Shown here: piece by piece, positions 20,376 through 34,700 of the stretch
How positions within the stretch are numbered: the first letter of the stretch is position 1
Layout: every line of letters starts with the position of its first letter
NCBI GenBank assembly: GCA_016490735.1
Contig: JAEMWC010000049.1
Coordinates: forward strand, 1,117,501-1,181,500
DNA length: 64,000 nucleotides
Source of the DNA: Pachyseris speciosa
Lineage: Eukaryota > Cnidaria > Anthozoa > Scleractinia > Pachyseridae
Direction: 5' to 3'
The notes under the pieces: model-generated
Database searches by the model: none
What the model was told of the DNA's origin: nothing
Seen by the model: only the letters and a program-made list of their open reading frames with translations
Translations under genes and position numbers: made by a program

Positions 20376-22710
20376 GTAAGTGCATCATTTCAAAAGTTAT
20401 TTCTGTAAATTGTATGCCATCAGACATTAAATTAAACGGGTATAGACGAAAGGAGATTATTTAATAGAACTATTAAAAAAAAAAAAAGTAATATTACCGT
20501 ATTTCATGTTCAATACCCAAAGGTAGTAAGCAACAATAAAATCTCGGTTTGCATCTGGTGTACTGCGTGTCTGCATTGTTCATCAGTCGAGTAATCTCCA
20601 CAACACCGCTCATACAAATGTGGGGCAAATGTCGAACTCGAGCGAAAACTAGCTAACTAGACAATGCATAAGTCTACCCTTATGACAGTACCCGTTGCTC
20701 CTCTTTCAGCGCAGTTCTTCTTGAATTTCCCCTTTTCCTCCCCAGGGACTTTGAAACATTTCCGGCCGTCCTTGGACTATTCTTTCTATGTGAGAATCTC
20801 AAAACTCAACATTGCAAAGGAGGAGTGCGGGGAAATGGGAACTGTACCAACACATATGAGCCTCATTGTATGGTAGTTATGGTACTTCTAACAAAGAGGT
20901 TGACGAAGGCATGGAAATATCTATACGTCCACCGTGGATAGTCAAAGGAAATTCCAAGAAGGAGAAGCTAAGGGTCCCAAGAGCCAGAGTTTTCAAAGGG
21001 AAATACGAATAAAAATCTTTTAGAAGGGTGGAGAAGTCCAATCCAAAAACCCTTTCATGGAAAGTGGAATGAACATTAGCTGTAGTAAGGTTGTATTTCT
21101 ATCATTCCTTTGGGGGCGCGGGGAGGGCTTAGCAAGTCACATGGCAGAACAGTAGACTAGATAACCGAAGATAGTGGTTTTAACCCCCTGGAGGTACTCC
21201 CTTAAATGGGCTATATAGGTATGTGCAGCCCTAAAGGGTATGGTTTTTTTTAGCCGTTTTGGTCGGGAATAGGGTATCGATTTTGACCATTTCGGTCTGA
21301 AATAGGGTATGGTTTGTGCATTCAAGTCTTGAATTCGGTATGTTACTTAAAAGAAGCTTCTTTTTCATCATTAGGCGACTAGTAATGTTAATTATGTATT
21401 CGCCAACCGTGTACGTGAAATAGGTCTGAAAAAGGGTATCGAATTTTTGATCAGGTCTGAAATAGGGTAGGGAAAATTGCAGATTTTGGTCTGAAATAGG
21501 GTAAGGGAAGTGGGCCGCACACCCCTACCAAATTTTTCTGGGAGTACCCCCTCCGGGTTTGAACCCCACCTCAGCCGATTACTAGCGTGAATGCCGAGTC
21601 CCCACTGAGCTACAGAACCAACCAACTAGATTCATGGGGCAAACATGCAGCATGCTGCTATAATCTGAATGTCGATATGCGGCATTTCCACGATGATAAA
21701 AGTTAAACCCGGTAAATAAACGATAGATATAGTATCCAGCGAGTAGTACAGGCGAACAAGGAAAACGAAACCACAAAATTATTTCATTTTGCTTTTACAC
21801 ATTTTCTGCCAGCTTTTAAGGGGGGTAGGGTAGGGTACGGTAAAAAGTCCTTAGAAGACTTAAACCTGGGAAGCAAGTTTCAATTTACTAAATCGTTTAT
21901 CTTAAAGGACTCTTGCTATTATGTAACATACGAGTCCTTGTCATTCCTCTAGGAACCTGCTACTTTACTCCTTTGCTCGGAGGATGGCTAGCTGACACTT
22001 ACATGGGTCGCTTCAATGCTATTTTTGCCAGCTCATTATTGTACACTATTGGGATGCTCCTAATGCTACCCGTTTCCATGGATGGCATCAATTATAGCAG
22101 AACAGCAAGATTAATTTACTTTGCGATTGCTCTGATAGCCATTGCCTTCGGAACTGGAGGAATCAAATCTAACGTGTCACCATTTGGAGCCGACCAGGTG
22201 CAGCAGGATGGGCCCAGAGCCGTCCAGACATTTTTCAACTGGTTTTACTTTTTTATTAACCTCGGATCAGTAATAGCATTTACACTTGTTGTATGGGTAC
22301 AACAAAAGGACGGTATATTTTATGGTTATGTCATCACTGCTGGTTCAATTATTCTTACTGTGATCATCTTTGTTGCTGGTCGAAACAAGTACTTGCATAA
22401 GCCACCAGGAGGCAGCCAACTGGCTGCAACTGCAAAGATAATTTATCAAGCTGTGAGAAATCGCCGCACAGCAAATGCACCAACGTGGATGGACAAGGCA
22501 AAGCGTAGTTTTGGAGGAACTTATACTGAAGACCAGGTTGAAGATGTCAAAGCATTACTAAGAATTATCCCAATCTTTCTTTTGTTCATCGCATACTGGA
22601 CAAGTTACTTGCAGGTAAAGTACAATTAAATGAAGAATGATCCTCGCAGTTATGAACGCAATTTGTGCAATTGCGAAAAGAAGCCTGAAAAATATTCAGT
22701 ACTTCAACGG

Positions 22711-22744
<34 letters not shown>

Positions 22745-25700
22745 TGCTCTAACCAACTGAGGTATGAAGCCACTGACGTTGGGAGCAGGTCAATTGTGGG
22801 TTCATATGTTCCCGTGAAAGAAATGAGTGTGAATGATATGTAAAATAAGGGCTTCTTTTCCTAATTGCGTAAATTGCGTTCACAACTGCGAGGATCATTC
22901 TTCATTTGATTTCATTTCTGCAGTTCATATAGGAATTATTTCATATATCATTCACAAAGTACAATTAAGCCAACCTAACTAGGGTGATTATAAACTTTGA
23001 GTTTACTCCAAAAACCATTTGTTCATGTCGTTTTCCCTTCAGTTTTGACTTACGACATTTGCATTCAAACAAAGTTTTTGCCAAGCGCGATACATTCATC
23101 GGCTGGCTTATAATTATCCCCGGATTATCGTTAATTATGGTCTGTCACGCAACTGCGCCGTACAGTTCTTCTTCTGTTTCCCTAAATTTTTACTTCCATG
23201 TTTCAACGTGTTTTAGCGGGATTTTGTCAACTCAATTCTGGCTGTTGTTTGTATTCAGCATAGAGATTCTTAAGAGGCTGCGGTATGTTTTCTGTATCCC
23301 TTTACTGGTTTTTAAATTGACTTTTAGTTTTTTTGCACGGTTCTCATTTTCGCTTTGGGAACGTCTCCATTATGGGACGATTGTAGGGGACGTAGTTCCC
23401 GGTGTAGTGGTCTATCTCTACCTTTCATCTGTCTTTGACATTCATGTGTGGGTTGGGTGGGTGGGTGAGATCAAATATGGACTGATAGCGGCAGCCAGAG
23501 GCGCCTTTACAGGCTGACGTCCGATCTCACCCCAGAGAAGCACTGTAAACTATACCTGAAAAGCCCCGACGGGGAGAGGATAAGTAAGAATGTATGTATG
23601 TATTGTTCCTATTTGGAGTGGTCCTATGGTATGAAAAAGAACAAATTGTCGTGAAAAAATAGGAACAAAGTGTTCATTTAGAGCTAAAAAGGAATCTTTT
23701 GTTCCGAATTTTCAAAATTGAAAGGAACGTTTTGTTCCGAAATGAGTCGCTTAGGAACACGTGTTCCCATTGGTATTGTTCCTCTTTTTATCATTTTGGT
23801 CCTTTTTATTCACTTGAGGAACAACTGTTCCTGTTAGTGCGTTCCCTTTCAGAATAAGTGTTCCTTTATGCTGGCTTGCGGAACTTTCGTGGAACAATTT
23901 GTTCCATGCCGAAGTAGTGACATTTCACTTGCCACGTCACGAAAACACCGTAACGATGTACAAGAGCAAACCAAGTCAAGTGAACCCATCAGACCTAACA
24001 TCTGCCACGATATTTGTGTGCATTTACTTGTTCATCAAAGTGAAGGGGTCGCGCCCTATGACTTATCAGTATTTGACGGTGGACATGGTAAATGCACCAA
24101 AGGCAAATGGAGGATTCATCGATCAGAAAACTTTCAAGACTGCCGGAAAGTATGGCTTCGATTCGCTGATTCTGACAGTCTTCTAATAGTCTTTATTGCC
24201 AAAAGATAAAAGTACATATCTTTTGTTACATTCTGCACACGTATACACTCAATAAACTCTACCCGAAAAATTTAAACTAGTTCAACTACAAACGGATGAT
24301 ATTAAAACTACGTAGAAACTACATTATCTTGTATTTAAAAATCAGTCTATTTACATAGGATGTCATAAATCGTTCGGTATTAACCTTGGGGAGGGCACAC
24401 TGCGTTTTACGCAGATTATTTTTCGTTTCCTTTGTTGGTGGTAACGACGCAATAGGAAAGTATATTCACCCGACACGCTATCGTCAAATCGTCGAAACGC
24501 AAAGCCTCAATCAGGTCACTAGTAAAGAGCAAAGGATCTCTTCGGAAGATCAGAAACAGCTCAGCCGTCGCCAAAGTTCACTATCAAAAGCAATGGTCGC
24601 GCGAAGTTGCTGTGAAGGCTCACGAGTGTCTGCAAAAGTTACAAGGTACCAAAGGCTCTGAGTTGGATAAGGAGGTGAACACGAGATTTAGCAGCACCTA
24701 CAGAAAACGCAGAACCGAAAAGCGCGCCCGCTCACAGGGATGCCCCACCGACAAAGCCATTGCGAATACAAAGAAGCCATCGCCGGTTGTTGAAATTTAC
24801 TGCGAACGAGGACGAGTTTCTAAAGAATGAGATTGATAAGCACGGTATTGGGCAATGGTTTGCTATTTTGAGAGATCGCGACTTCAACTTTCTGAAAGGA
24901 AGAATGGCCGATTCTTTGAAGAAAAGGGCTGAACTAAAGTTTCTCTCAAACGAAAAAGATCTAAAGGACTGCCTTTATTTGCAAAGTTTCGGAACTTGAG
25001 ACTAATTTTCGCAAATTCAAAGCAGGACGACAAACTGAGACGAGAGGGCATTTAATTCAATTTCTTTTTGCACGAAATTAAGGGAAAAACTTAGGTCACG
25101 TGACCAGTACACTGAACGCCATGGCCAAGCCTAGATTAAGCATATGTTTACAATGTGGATTTTAGGCCAAAAGCTATTGCTTTGGCTTTAGGATTAAAGA
25201 TCCGAGCCTTGGAGTAAAGCTAGATTGGTGGGTTAGGGTTAGGTTAGGGTTAGGGTTAGGGTTAGGGTTAGGTTAAGGCTAGGGTTGGGGTTAGGGTTAG
25301 GGTTAGGTTTGGGGTTAGGTTTAGGGATATATTTAGCGTTAGGGTCAAAATATACAGTGTTCTTGCTTCTACACTTCCCTTTGCTACAGCACTAAGCTCT
25401 TAAGAGCTGTTGCAGGTACCCCACCCCCTCCAACTCTCCGTCATTTGCTTAGAATTTCACAAGCATTTGTAGAAATACTATTTTCAATGACTTCTTCCAG
25501 TTTGTATAGGCCACAGTTTGAAAAAGTAAAATGAGCTACAAAGAGTATTTTTTGATTAACTCTTTTCCAACAGGTTCACCAAATATGGTGCATTTTTGCA
25601 CCCAGCCTTGAAAACCCACAACTTTCTCAAATCCCGGTCTATGTTTGAAATGAACCACTATTATTGCCAAATAATCACTTGTTTAGACTTTATCACCCTC

Positions 25701-28700
25701 TAAACTGGCCAAATCTCCTAATTTCCAATGAATATGATCTTTTATTCTGTTGCAAAACCAAACACGCCCCGGGACAACACCGTAAAATACGTAACTTTGT
25801 CTTGAAACTTTTAAGACAAAAATTCCTCTTAGAGCTAAAAGTCTACATTGCAAGCAAACGTCGAGTCCACGTCTTACTATCTGTTCGACAATTTCCTGCT
25901 CACTTTTTTAGCGCGTCGTGGATAAGGCTTTTGATTTCAGTTGCTCTCACAGGTCTGTCATTTTCACGTTTGTGACCCAAAGGAATTATGGGAAACTCTT
26001 TTATACGGGGCGAGTGAAAGTCAGCCAATTTCCATTTCAGGTATTTTTTCTAAGTGTCAAGCCACCCGGTCCTGGTGACAAAATATTGCACCGATTGCGT
26101 TATTTACAAGTTAAAACTCGCCGAAATTGCCATGCCAGGTCTCGGAATCCATTCACAAAAGGACTAAAGACATAACTTCACTTCGTGAATTGCTAATTGC
26201 TTCTCACCCCTGTTTTCTTTCAAAGTATTGCCTGTACCCATCAACCCAGCTTTATGATGCCAGGCAGGGGGCTTCTGAGGTGGAAAAAGGCTCGAAAAAC
26301 ACACTTATAAATCAAATAAGTAACGAATTGTAGCTGCAGTGTTCGTTTAGAAATAAACGACAGCTAGCGTGACGCGTGTGACAACAAAGATAGAGCCTTC
26401 GGTGTTGTGGACGAGCAAAATCTCCGTGTTAACCCCTTATATGGAGTAGCCAGGTCGATTTGACCTCCTACCCTCCGGAAATTGCAAAAAAGGCGACCAA
26501 ATAGCTTGTAGAAAAAGAGTTAACATTGGCGATAACTCATGGTAGGAGAGAAGAAGAAAGGACGAGTTGAATCAGTCTATTTGCCGCTGTCAAAATAGTT
26601 CCTCGGCCTCTTTGTGCTCTGCTCTCTTCTGGATTTGTTTTCTCTACGCCTCTTTGTTCCGTACATAATCGTACGTTGGAGGGGACGACACTAGCTGGCA
26701 GTTGGCTAGAACTGGGATCGGGTATTTGGAAAAGCGCTTCCTCGTCACTGCTTTCGCTAACCGGGGAACGTTCAGTTTGTGGCATGGGCTGCAGAAGATG
26801 CGTAATCAATATCTGATCTTCTTTGCGAAGTAGACCGTGCTCTACACAGACCCTTCTACGCTCTCCAATGCCTCTGCTGGGTTGTAGGTCCCCACATTGC
26901 GGTAATGTACCTTGAGTTTGTCAGCCAGTGTCTCTTGATAGGCCTGTAAATTTGTGCGCATGTACGGGTCTCGTCCCCGAGCTAGGTTCTGGAAGCACTC
27001 GTACAGCCCTCTTTCCGTCCTCAGCAACCACTCGCCTTCAAACGCTTGGCGGGTGCTCTCGCGACGTCTTTACTCTTCCACTCTTCTTTGTTCTTCATTG
27101 TATTATTCCAGCTCCTTGAGGATTGGACTAGGCGTAGCTTCGTCGGGGTCTTCAGGTAGTAACTCAATACTCTGGGTATTCACTCCCTTGCTTCTGGGAA
27201 AGTCTCTTCTCCCTTCGCGTCTCATCCTCTTGTCATTTTCCTCCTTGTCTCGTTTTCTTTCCTTGTCTTTGAGCATGTGTTCCAAGTGCCTGTATCTCAA
27301 GCCGTGGGGTTGCGTCTCGCTCATGCTGCGTTTCAAAATTTCCAGGACATCGCTTGACGATTCGCTGTCGACGACGGCCTCTTCCGCTGAGTCCGCTGAA
27401 AGAGTTTCCTCATTTTCGTCACGTGCGATTTTCTCTTGAATCAAGTGTGGTCGGCAACGCGTCTGTGAATGACATTGTTCTAAGAGCTTCTTTTTCAAGC
27501 TCAGGTAGAGTGTCATCGCGATTTTCTGCTTCTGAATCTTCGTCTCCTTCGGTGCAGTCCGATGTCTCTTCCTCCTCGTTTGGTTTTCGTGCCTTTCCTG
27601 CTGCCCACACTATGCATTCCATCGGGTGTTTTCGCAGCCATTCCGAGGCCCTTTTCTTGAGCGTGGCCAGACTCTTGAAAGTGTAACAAGAGGCTACAAT
27701 TAGCCTAAACTCGGGCTTGCAAAAAACAGTATTGTATCCCTAATTTAGCGCTAAACAAAAAAAATAGAGAGAAGTCTGTCTTTCTTACATCGGACGCATT
27801 GCGCGTAGCTTGTGTTGGAGTCTACTTCTTTAGACCCCTATCAACATATATTCCTCTAAAATTGCTTTACAGTTCAACCATTGAGAACAATAATTATAAC
27901 ACTTGTAAAATTATTTCTAAAGAACAAGAGAAAGAGAAACAGAAAAAAAAGCCCGTGATATATACCACTAAAAGATATCAAACCCGGGTTAGCTGCGTCA
28001 CAGGCAGGAACAATGACCTTTAGGCCACAGAGGAACAGAGGGGCATTTTGTCTGCGCATGCGTCAGATGAGATGGAATAAACAACTTCGTCCGCCATTTT
28101 GTTGATTCGAGCTCACTGTGAGAAGTTTTGACTCGAGGATCTACGCCTACAAGTGGATTCCATAGAAAGAAATGAACGAGAACGTCATGTATACATGTAG
28201 CACTAACACCGTGACCCGTTAAGGTATTTGTGGTTCAATTCGGTCTCGAGATTTTATTGATCAAAGTTCCGCTGTGGAAGGAAAAAGGCGCCAAGTCAAG
28301 GGATTTTACCAAGGGATCACTCCACATCACGAAGCTCATACTAGAAGACAAACAACAGAGGTAAGTGTGTAGACATTAGACTTTTCCTGTCTAGAAGGGC
28401 AATCTTGTATCTTAAAACGATCGTGAGATATACGCCTCTGTTTAGACGAAATGTTTTTGCTTAGAACTGATTTTGCTTCAACTTCGATGGCAATTTACTC
28501 AAACTTTTGACCGTCCCCCAGAATCAAATTACCATTGTCAACGTTGGCTTTCCGTTCTCTTTTCAGTGACATGGAATTCCAGACTTAAAAAATAGTTCCG
28601 CTCCCGTGATTATTATTTTGCGGCGGGGAGATTCAGCAGTGTTTGCGAACAGCGAACTTATGCATATTTGCAAGTCATGGATCTCGGAGATTCTTTGGTC

Positions 28701-31700
28701 GATTGCTGATCAAGTCTGTGACACAAAGTGATTAGCTACATACGAATATCACTATTACAATTTTACTTGATTATGGTTTCATTTCCGCGTATTTTTTGTA
28801 TTGTTTTTGCCTTGTTTGGCGTCAATGCTTGTTTCCTCTTAAAGTGCTAACTCAGCAAAAAACTTCACTGTAACTTTCTTCTTTCATCGTCCCCCAAAAT
28901 GTTTACACCATGAGTGTATGTCATATTTACTTTATTTTGACTCTACGTGGTTTATTTACGCCAAAAAATGGTTCGCGCTTTACTTTAGTCGTTCAAAAGG
29001 CCGAAGTTTTCAGTCGGAAAACATGGCGTCTAAGCGTGTTGCTCACGAGTACTGATCGAAGACCCGGTATGTACGGTGTGATGCACATATTACTCTACAT
29101 TCGTTTACTGTTTTGTACTTGTCTGCCTTGTCATCCTTTTTGTGCGTTATCACAGCAATTGGTCTTCTCTGTATATCTGTACAAAATATGAGAACATAAT
29201 TATTGTTAGTTCCTTCCTTTTATACAAATTGTCTACAAAACAGTGTCCATCATTAGTCTTGTGGAGTATTAGTTTATATGAAATTGTATTTTTATTAACA
29301 CAAATTCTGATAGTCAAAAGCTACTACATGGTTGCATTCCATGTGATCATCACTGAACACTGATGATATGTGCATAAAGATGAACTTAATACAAGAGTAT
29401 TTCAGTAGAATGACAGTCAAGTGTTTTGAATTTATCCATTGACCTTCCAGTGAACTTATGGTGTAATTTATTTTTGAACCCTTAATTATAAATAGAAAAG
29501 CAACACTATCAATCTTTATGGTCTGGCTTATATCTAAATTAAGCATCAACATCTTTTCCTCCAGTGTATGCTCATGTCATACTCTTTAACTTGGCCAAGT
29601 TAGGCTAAAGCAAATCTTCAAGTTTGTTATATTGTAGTATTATTTCGAGAGAACAGTTTGTTTTGATTTTACAGTTTTGCATTGTACCTGCACAAACTCA
29701 CCTAAGGGCTTACATATGCAGGTACCAATAAACTTAATTTAAATGTTTGGGTACAACAGTTGTATATTTAGGGCTAGTATATCGGCTCACCTCTGAGCAT
29801 TCCTCTAGATCAGAAAACTGTACAGGTCTGTACAGCATAAGGAGTATTACTTTACCATAAATAAATAATCTTTAACACAAGCTCACATCAAGCTTACATC
29901 AGATTTATCCGAAAAGGCCATTTTTCGCCGTTCGCTAATCCAAAATATAAAATTTCCTCAATTTTCAAACCTCCGTTGAAAATCAGCTGGTGGAAAGACC
30001 CCTTTTACTGTCCCAAAGTTTTATGATAATATTCCGAGAAAACTTGCATAGCTTTATGACCATAAAACTTCGCTTCACAAGAAAGTGGAGTTGCGAGTAT
30101 TTTAGCGGGTACAAAACAGTAAACGAATGTAGAGTAATATGTGCATCACACCGTACATACCGGGTCTTCGATCAGTACTCGTGAGCAACACGCTTAGACG
30201 CCATGTTTTCCGACTGAAAACTTCGGCCTTTTGAACGACTAAAGTAAAGCGCGAACCATTTTTTGGCGTAAATAAACCACGCAGAGTCAAAATAAAGTAA
30301 ATATGACATACACTCATGGTGTAAAAATTTTGGGGGACGATGAAAGAAGAAAGTTACAGTGAAGTCTTTTGCTGAGTTAGCACTTTAAGAGGAAAAAAGC
30401 ATTGACGCCAAACAAGGCAAAAACAATACAAAAATACGCGGAAATGAAACCATAATCAAGTAAAATTGTAATAGTGATATTCGTATGTAGCTAATCACTT
30501 TGTGTCGCAGACTTGATCAGCAATCGACCAAAGAATCTCCGAGATCCATGACTTGTAAATATGCATAAGTTCGCTGTTCGCAAACACTGCTGAATCTCCC
30601 CGCCGCAAAATAATAATCACGGGAGCGGAACTATTTTTTAAGTCTGGAATTCCATGTCACTGAAAAGAGAACGGAAAGCCAACGTTGACAATGGTAATTT
30701 GATTCTGGGGGACGGTCAAAAGTTTGAGCAAATTGCCATCGAAGTTGAAGCAAAATCAGTTCTAAGCAAAAACATTTCGTCTAAACAGAGGCGTATATCT
30801 CACGATCGTTTTAAGATACAAGATTGCCCTTCTAGATAGGAAAAGTCTAATGTCTACACACTTACCTCTGTTGTTTGTCTTCTAGTATGAGCTTCGTGAT
30901 GTGGAGTGATCCCTTGGTAAAATCCCTTGACTTGGCGCCTTTTTCCTTCCACAGCGGAACTTTGATCAATAAAATCTCGAGACCGAATTGAACCACAAAT
31001 ACCTTAACGGGTCACGGTGTTAGTGCTACATGTATACATGACGTTCTCGTTCATTTCTTTCTATGGAATCCACTTGTAGGCGTAGATCCTCGAGTCAAAA
31101 CTTCTCACAGTGAGCTCGAATCAACAAAATGGCGGACGAAGTTGTTTATTCCATCTCATCTGACGCATGCGCAGACAAAATGCCCCTCTGTTCCACAGAG
31201 GTTGATCATTATGCAATAGGCTAAAAGTAGTTTATTGATTCCAAATAAAACTAAGCACACTTGTTTTCGCTTCGATGGATAATTGTTCGAGAAAGGAAAC
31301 GCTTATCGAACGATGTAGGATTTTTTCAGATAAACGTTAATGGAGTCTCGGTGAAATGTAACTAGAAAATTAATTAGCAGAGTGAAACTGTTTACAAATA
31401 CGTCAATCCAGGGTCATTTGAAACATAAGAAAGGAACGTTTCAAGTCACGCAAGTACATTTGTAAAAACTAATCACTTATCATTGAAAAATTAAAGTCCA
31501 GCAATTGAGATATTGAGGGAAAATAGTAAATAAACTACCTGTCAAAGTTTCAGGGATGTGTGATATCCCGTACTTGAGTTATTCAACAAAATGTACATTT
31601 CAATGGAGCGGATACGGGGAACACGGAAGTCCATCCAATTCTAAACGTCTGCAAACTGTTCAGTTGATGTCATTCCCCGGGGTTAAATTCGCAACCAAGT

Positions 31701-34700
31701 ATGAAAGTCGTGCAATAGAACTAACGAGTTTTGGTCATCTCAATTGCATCAAATGTCTTGTCTTATTTATTTCTTCTAACGAAGAAGCTAACTAAAATTG
31801 AAAGAAGAGTTGTCTCTTGGTCAAGAAGGAATTTGATTCCCGCACCTTGGTCGCAAAAGAATCATTTGGGTGACATGTGTTGAGTTTGTTGAATGCATTG
31901 CACAGTTGTATTAATTGCTTCTCTTATCATCCGTGTTAATGAGTGGCATTAGTACGTAACCTTAAGCCCCAGGTACACGTTCAAACATTTTTTGGTTGAA
32001 CAATGTTAGAACGTGTAGCATGCATGTTTGATGACGTTTGTTCAACATTTTTTGCTGGAAGAATGTTTTGATTTCGATCAAACATTTTCTCCAACATACA
32101 ACAAATGTTGAAGCGTGTAGCCGCCCTTTCAACAATGTTGTATTGCAGAGACCAATCAGAGTTAAGAACCCAGTCTCCAATCCGAGAGCCTAATAATTGT
32201 TGAAGTCAAAACCCCAAAGCGACGTGTTTCCAACAATGTTATATGCGTATCCAACATTGTTAGAAGCGTTCTTACAACAATGTTGGGACGTGTTCTTCTA
32301 ATGTTATAACGTGTAGCCCATGGCAAGAAATGAGGGACGCGCGTGCGCAGTTCGTAGCGACACTTAGAAAAATCACGCTAAAAACATGGCGAGCATAAAT
32401 AGAGAGACTTGAGTGAAGCAAATTAAATTTTTTGACATACCTCTCTAAGTTTTTTACTTTTCCACTGGTTTAAATCTGATCCTGTTTATTGACATCGATA
32501 GTCGTTCTTTGACACAATAATTGGTCACTTTCCAGCTTTATCCGCCACGGTTTTGAACTTTGAAGTTAAGCTTTCTTGTTTGGTAAGAGAAGTATGGCGG
32601 AATGCTTTTTCCAGCTGAATCGCCGTCGAAAAGTCTAACTTTGCAAGCCCGTGCCGCAACGAATTCCCTGGTTTCAATCTGATCCTGTTTATTGACATCG
32701 ATAGTCGTTCTTTGACACAATAATTAGTCACTTTCCAGTTTTATCCGCCACGGTTTTGAACTTTGAAGTAGAGCTTTCTTCTTTGGTAAGAAAAGTATGG
32801 CGGAATGCCTTTTCCAGCTGCGAATCGCCTTCGAAAAATCTAACTTTACAAGCCCGTGCCGGAACGAATTCCCTGGTTTCAATCAGAAATATTGTTCCAA
32901 AACAATGTAGTTGACGTCGATGGAACTGTTTTTCTATCACAGTTTCGGTCCACCACGGTAATCAGCATTGAAGATGGACTTTTTTCAAGTCTACTTGGAT
33001 GAAGGTAAGTCTTCATAGAAGCGCCATGAGTGCTGTGAACGCTTCACAAAATCCAAGTTTTCGCAGGTTCGAAGTAGCGCCGGCCATTTTGTTAAATCAG
33101 TCTTCTCTTTCCCAGGCTTTTTACGGATAGAAATCCTTGGTAAAACACTGAGAAAGACAACAAATTCTTGCGGCGAGATAGCGGGAAAATTAAACAGGAG
33201 GAAATCAAATTATCAATTCGCCGTGAAAGTTCGAAGTACTGTACACTTTCATAAGCCAAGAATGTCCGATATTTCACCAAAACAGCCAAAAATCGATTTA
33301 CTTATTAGTGGAAATTTTCCAGATGACAAACATTCTCTATTATCTTTATTTCTTTGCTGTTGCAGACAACCGTAGATTACTCGACAGGGCCGCCATCTTT
33401 TTTTTTTTTTATTATTATGAAGGGCCTGCAAATTTCTATAGCAACGATCATCCAATAGCATCTCGCGAAAGAAAGAAAGTAATTGACAGCTCTCTAGACT
33501 GCTCTGAAGTGACTCCGCCCCCTCATGTCCCTCATTTCTTGCCATGCGGGGCTTTAGTCTCTTAAGGAATCTCAAGTTCAAGTTTAGTTTACTTGGCTTA
33601 TGGTTATGCCTTTAGTCAACTCAGTAGAGGTAAGTTTATCTTATGCAAAATTCGTTACGTCATGCCCAAAAATAGGCAGCTCAAGAACATGTAATGAGCT
33701 TCCAGTTTGGTAAGAAACTTGCAGTTTGAAAGAAAAAATAGTGAAGAGTTTCCGTGAAGTCCGCGATATCCGGCCGAAATTCAATTTCCTTTTCAGGCCT
33801 TAAACTTACAGTTTGATGGGGAAGTATTTCAAATGTCAAATCAAGACTTTCCGTGAAATCCGCGATATCAGGCCTAAATTGAAGTTTCTTTACAGGCCTT
33901 GAACTTACAGCCTGATGGGGAAGTTAACGGGCAAATTTGTGTGTGTGAAACACGGCTGATTTTACCGATTTGACGGAAACGCTTGATTTTATTAGTAACA
34001 CATCTCTAGCTCTTACTGATTATAAATGTCACATTATAAATGTCACATCAATAGTTTCCGTGAAATCGGCGATATTCGGCCTAAATTGAATTTTCCTTGT
34101 AGGCGTTGAACTTACAGTTTGATGGGAAAGTTGACGGGCGAATTTCTGTGAGTGACTTTTTTCTAAAACAGAGTGGATTTTACGGATTTCACGGAAAAGC
34201 TTGATTTGATCAATTTAATACTTCTCTTTTTATCTGAAAATATCTTCTAAATTTGACATGATAGTGAATTAAATTAAATCTTTCCATGAGATACTTGAAG
34301 TTTCAAAGAAAGGTATTATAAATGTCAAATCAAGAGTTTCCTTTAAATCCGCGATATCCGGACTAAATTGAATTTTCTTTACAGGCCTTGAACTTACAGT
34401 TTGACGGGGAAGTTGACGGGCGAATTTCTGTTAGTGACATTTTTCTAAAACACAACGGATTTCACGGAAAAGCTTCATTTGATTAACTTAATACTTCTCT
34501 TTTTATCTGTAAATATCTTCTAAGTTTGACATGATAGTGAATTAAATTGAATCTTTCCATGAGATACTTGCAGTTTGAAAGAAAAGTATTTAAATGTCAA
34601 ATCAAGAGTTTCCGGGAAATCCACGATATCCAGCCTCAATTGGATTTTCTGTGCAGGCTTTGAACTTACAGTTTGACGGGAAAGTAAGTGTGTGTGTGTT

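Noticed and set aside
22984..23517. 177-codon open frame that looks like a membrane protein
   Set aside because: It runs through a SINE insertion and simple intron sequence; without the SINE, unit C's version is short. Hydrophobicity comes from T-rich composition.
25229..25330. Chromosome end
   Set aside because: The TTAGGG tract is about 100 bp, degenerate and followed by many kilobases of unique and duplicated sequence, so it is interstitial.
26954..27439. Ser-rich + strand frames opposite the P-loop protein
   Set aside because: Antisense shadows of the acidic, charged C-terminal region of the minus-strand protein.
28910..29191. 93-codon frame repeated on the opposite strand at 30102-30317
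   Set aside because: The repetition is explained by the foldback arms; there is no domain and the frame starts and ends arbitrarily.
33739..34640. CRISPR array
   Set aside because: The repeats are long, diverged and irregularly spaced in a eukaryotic intron, with no cas genes.
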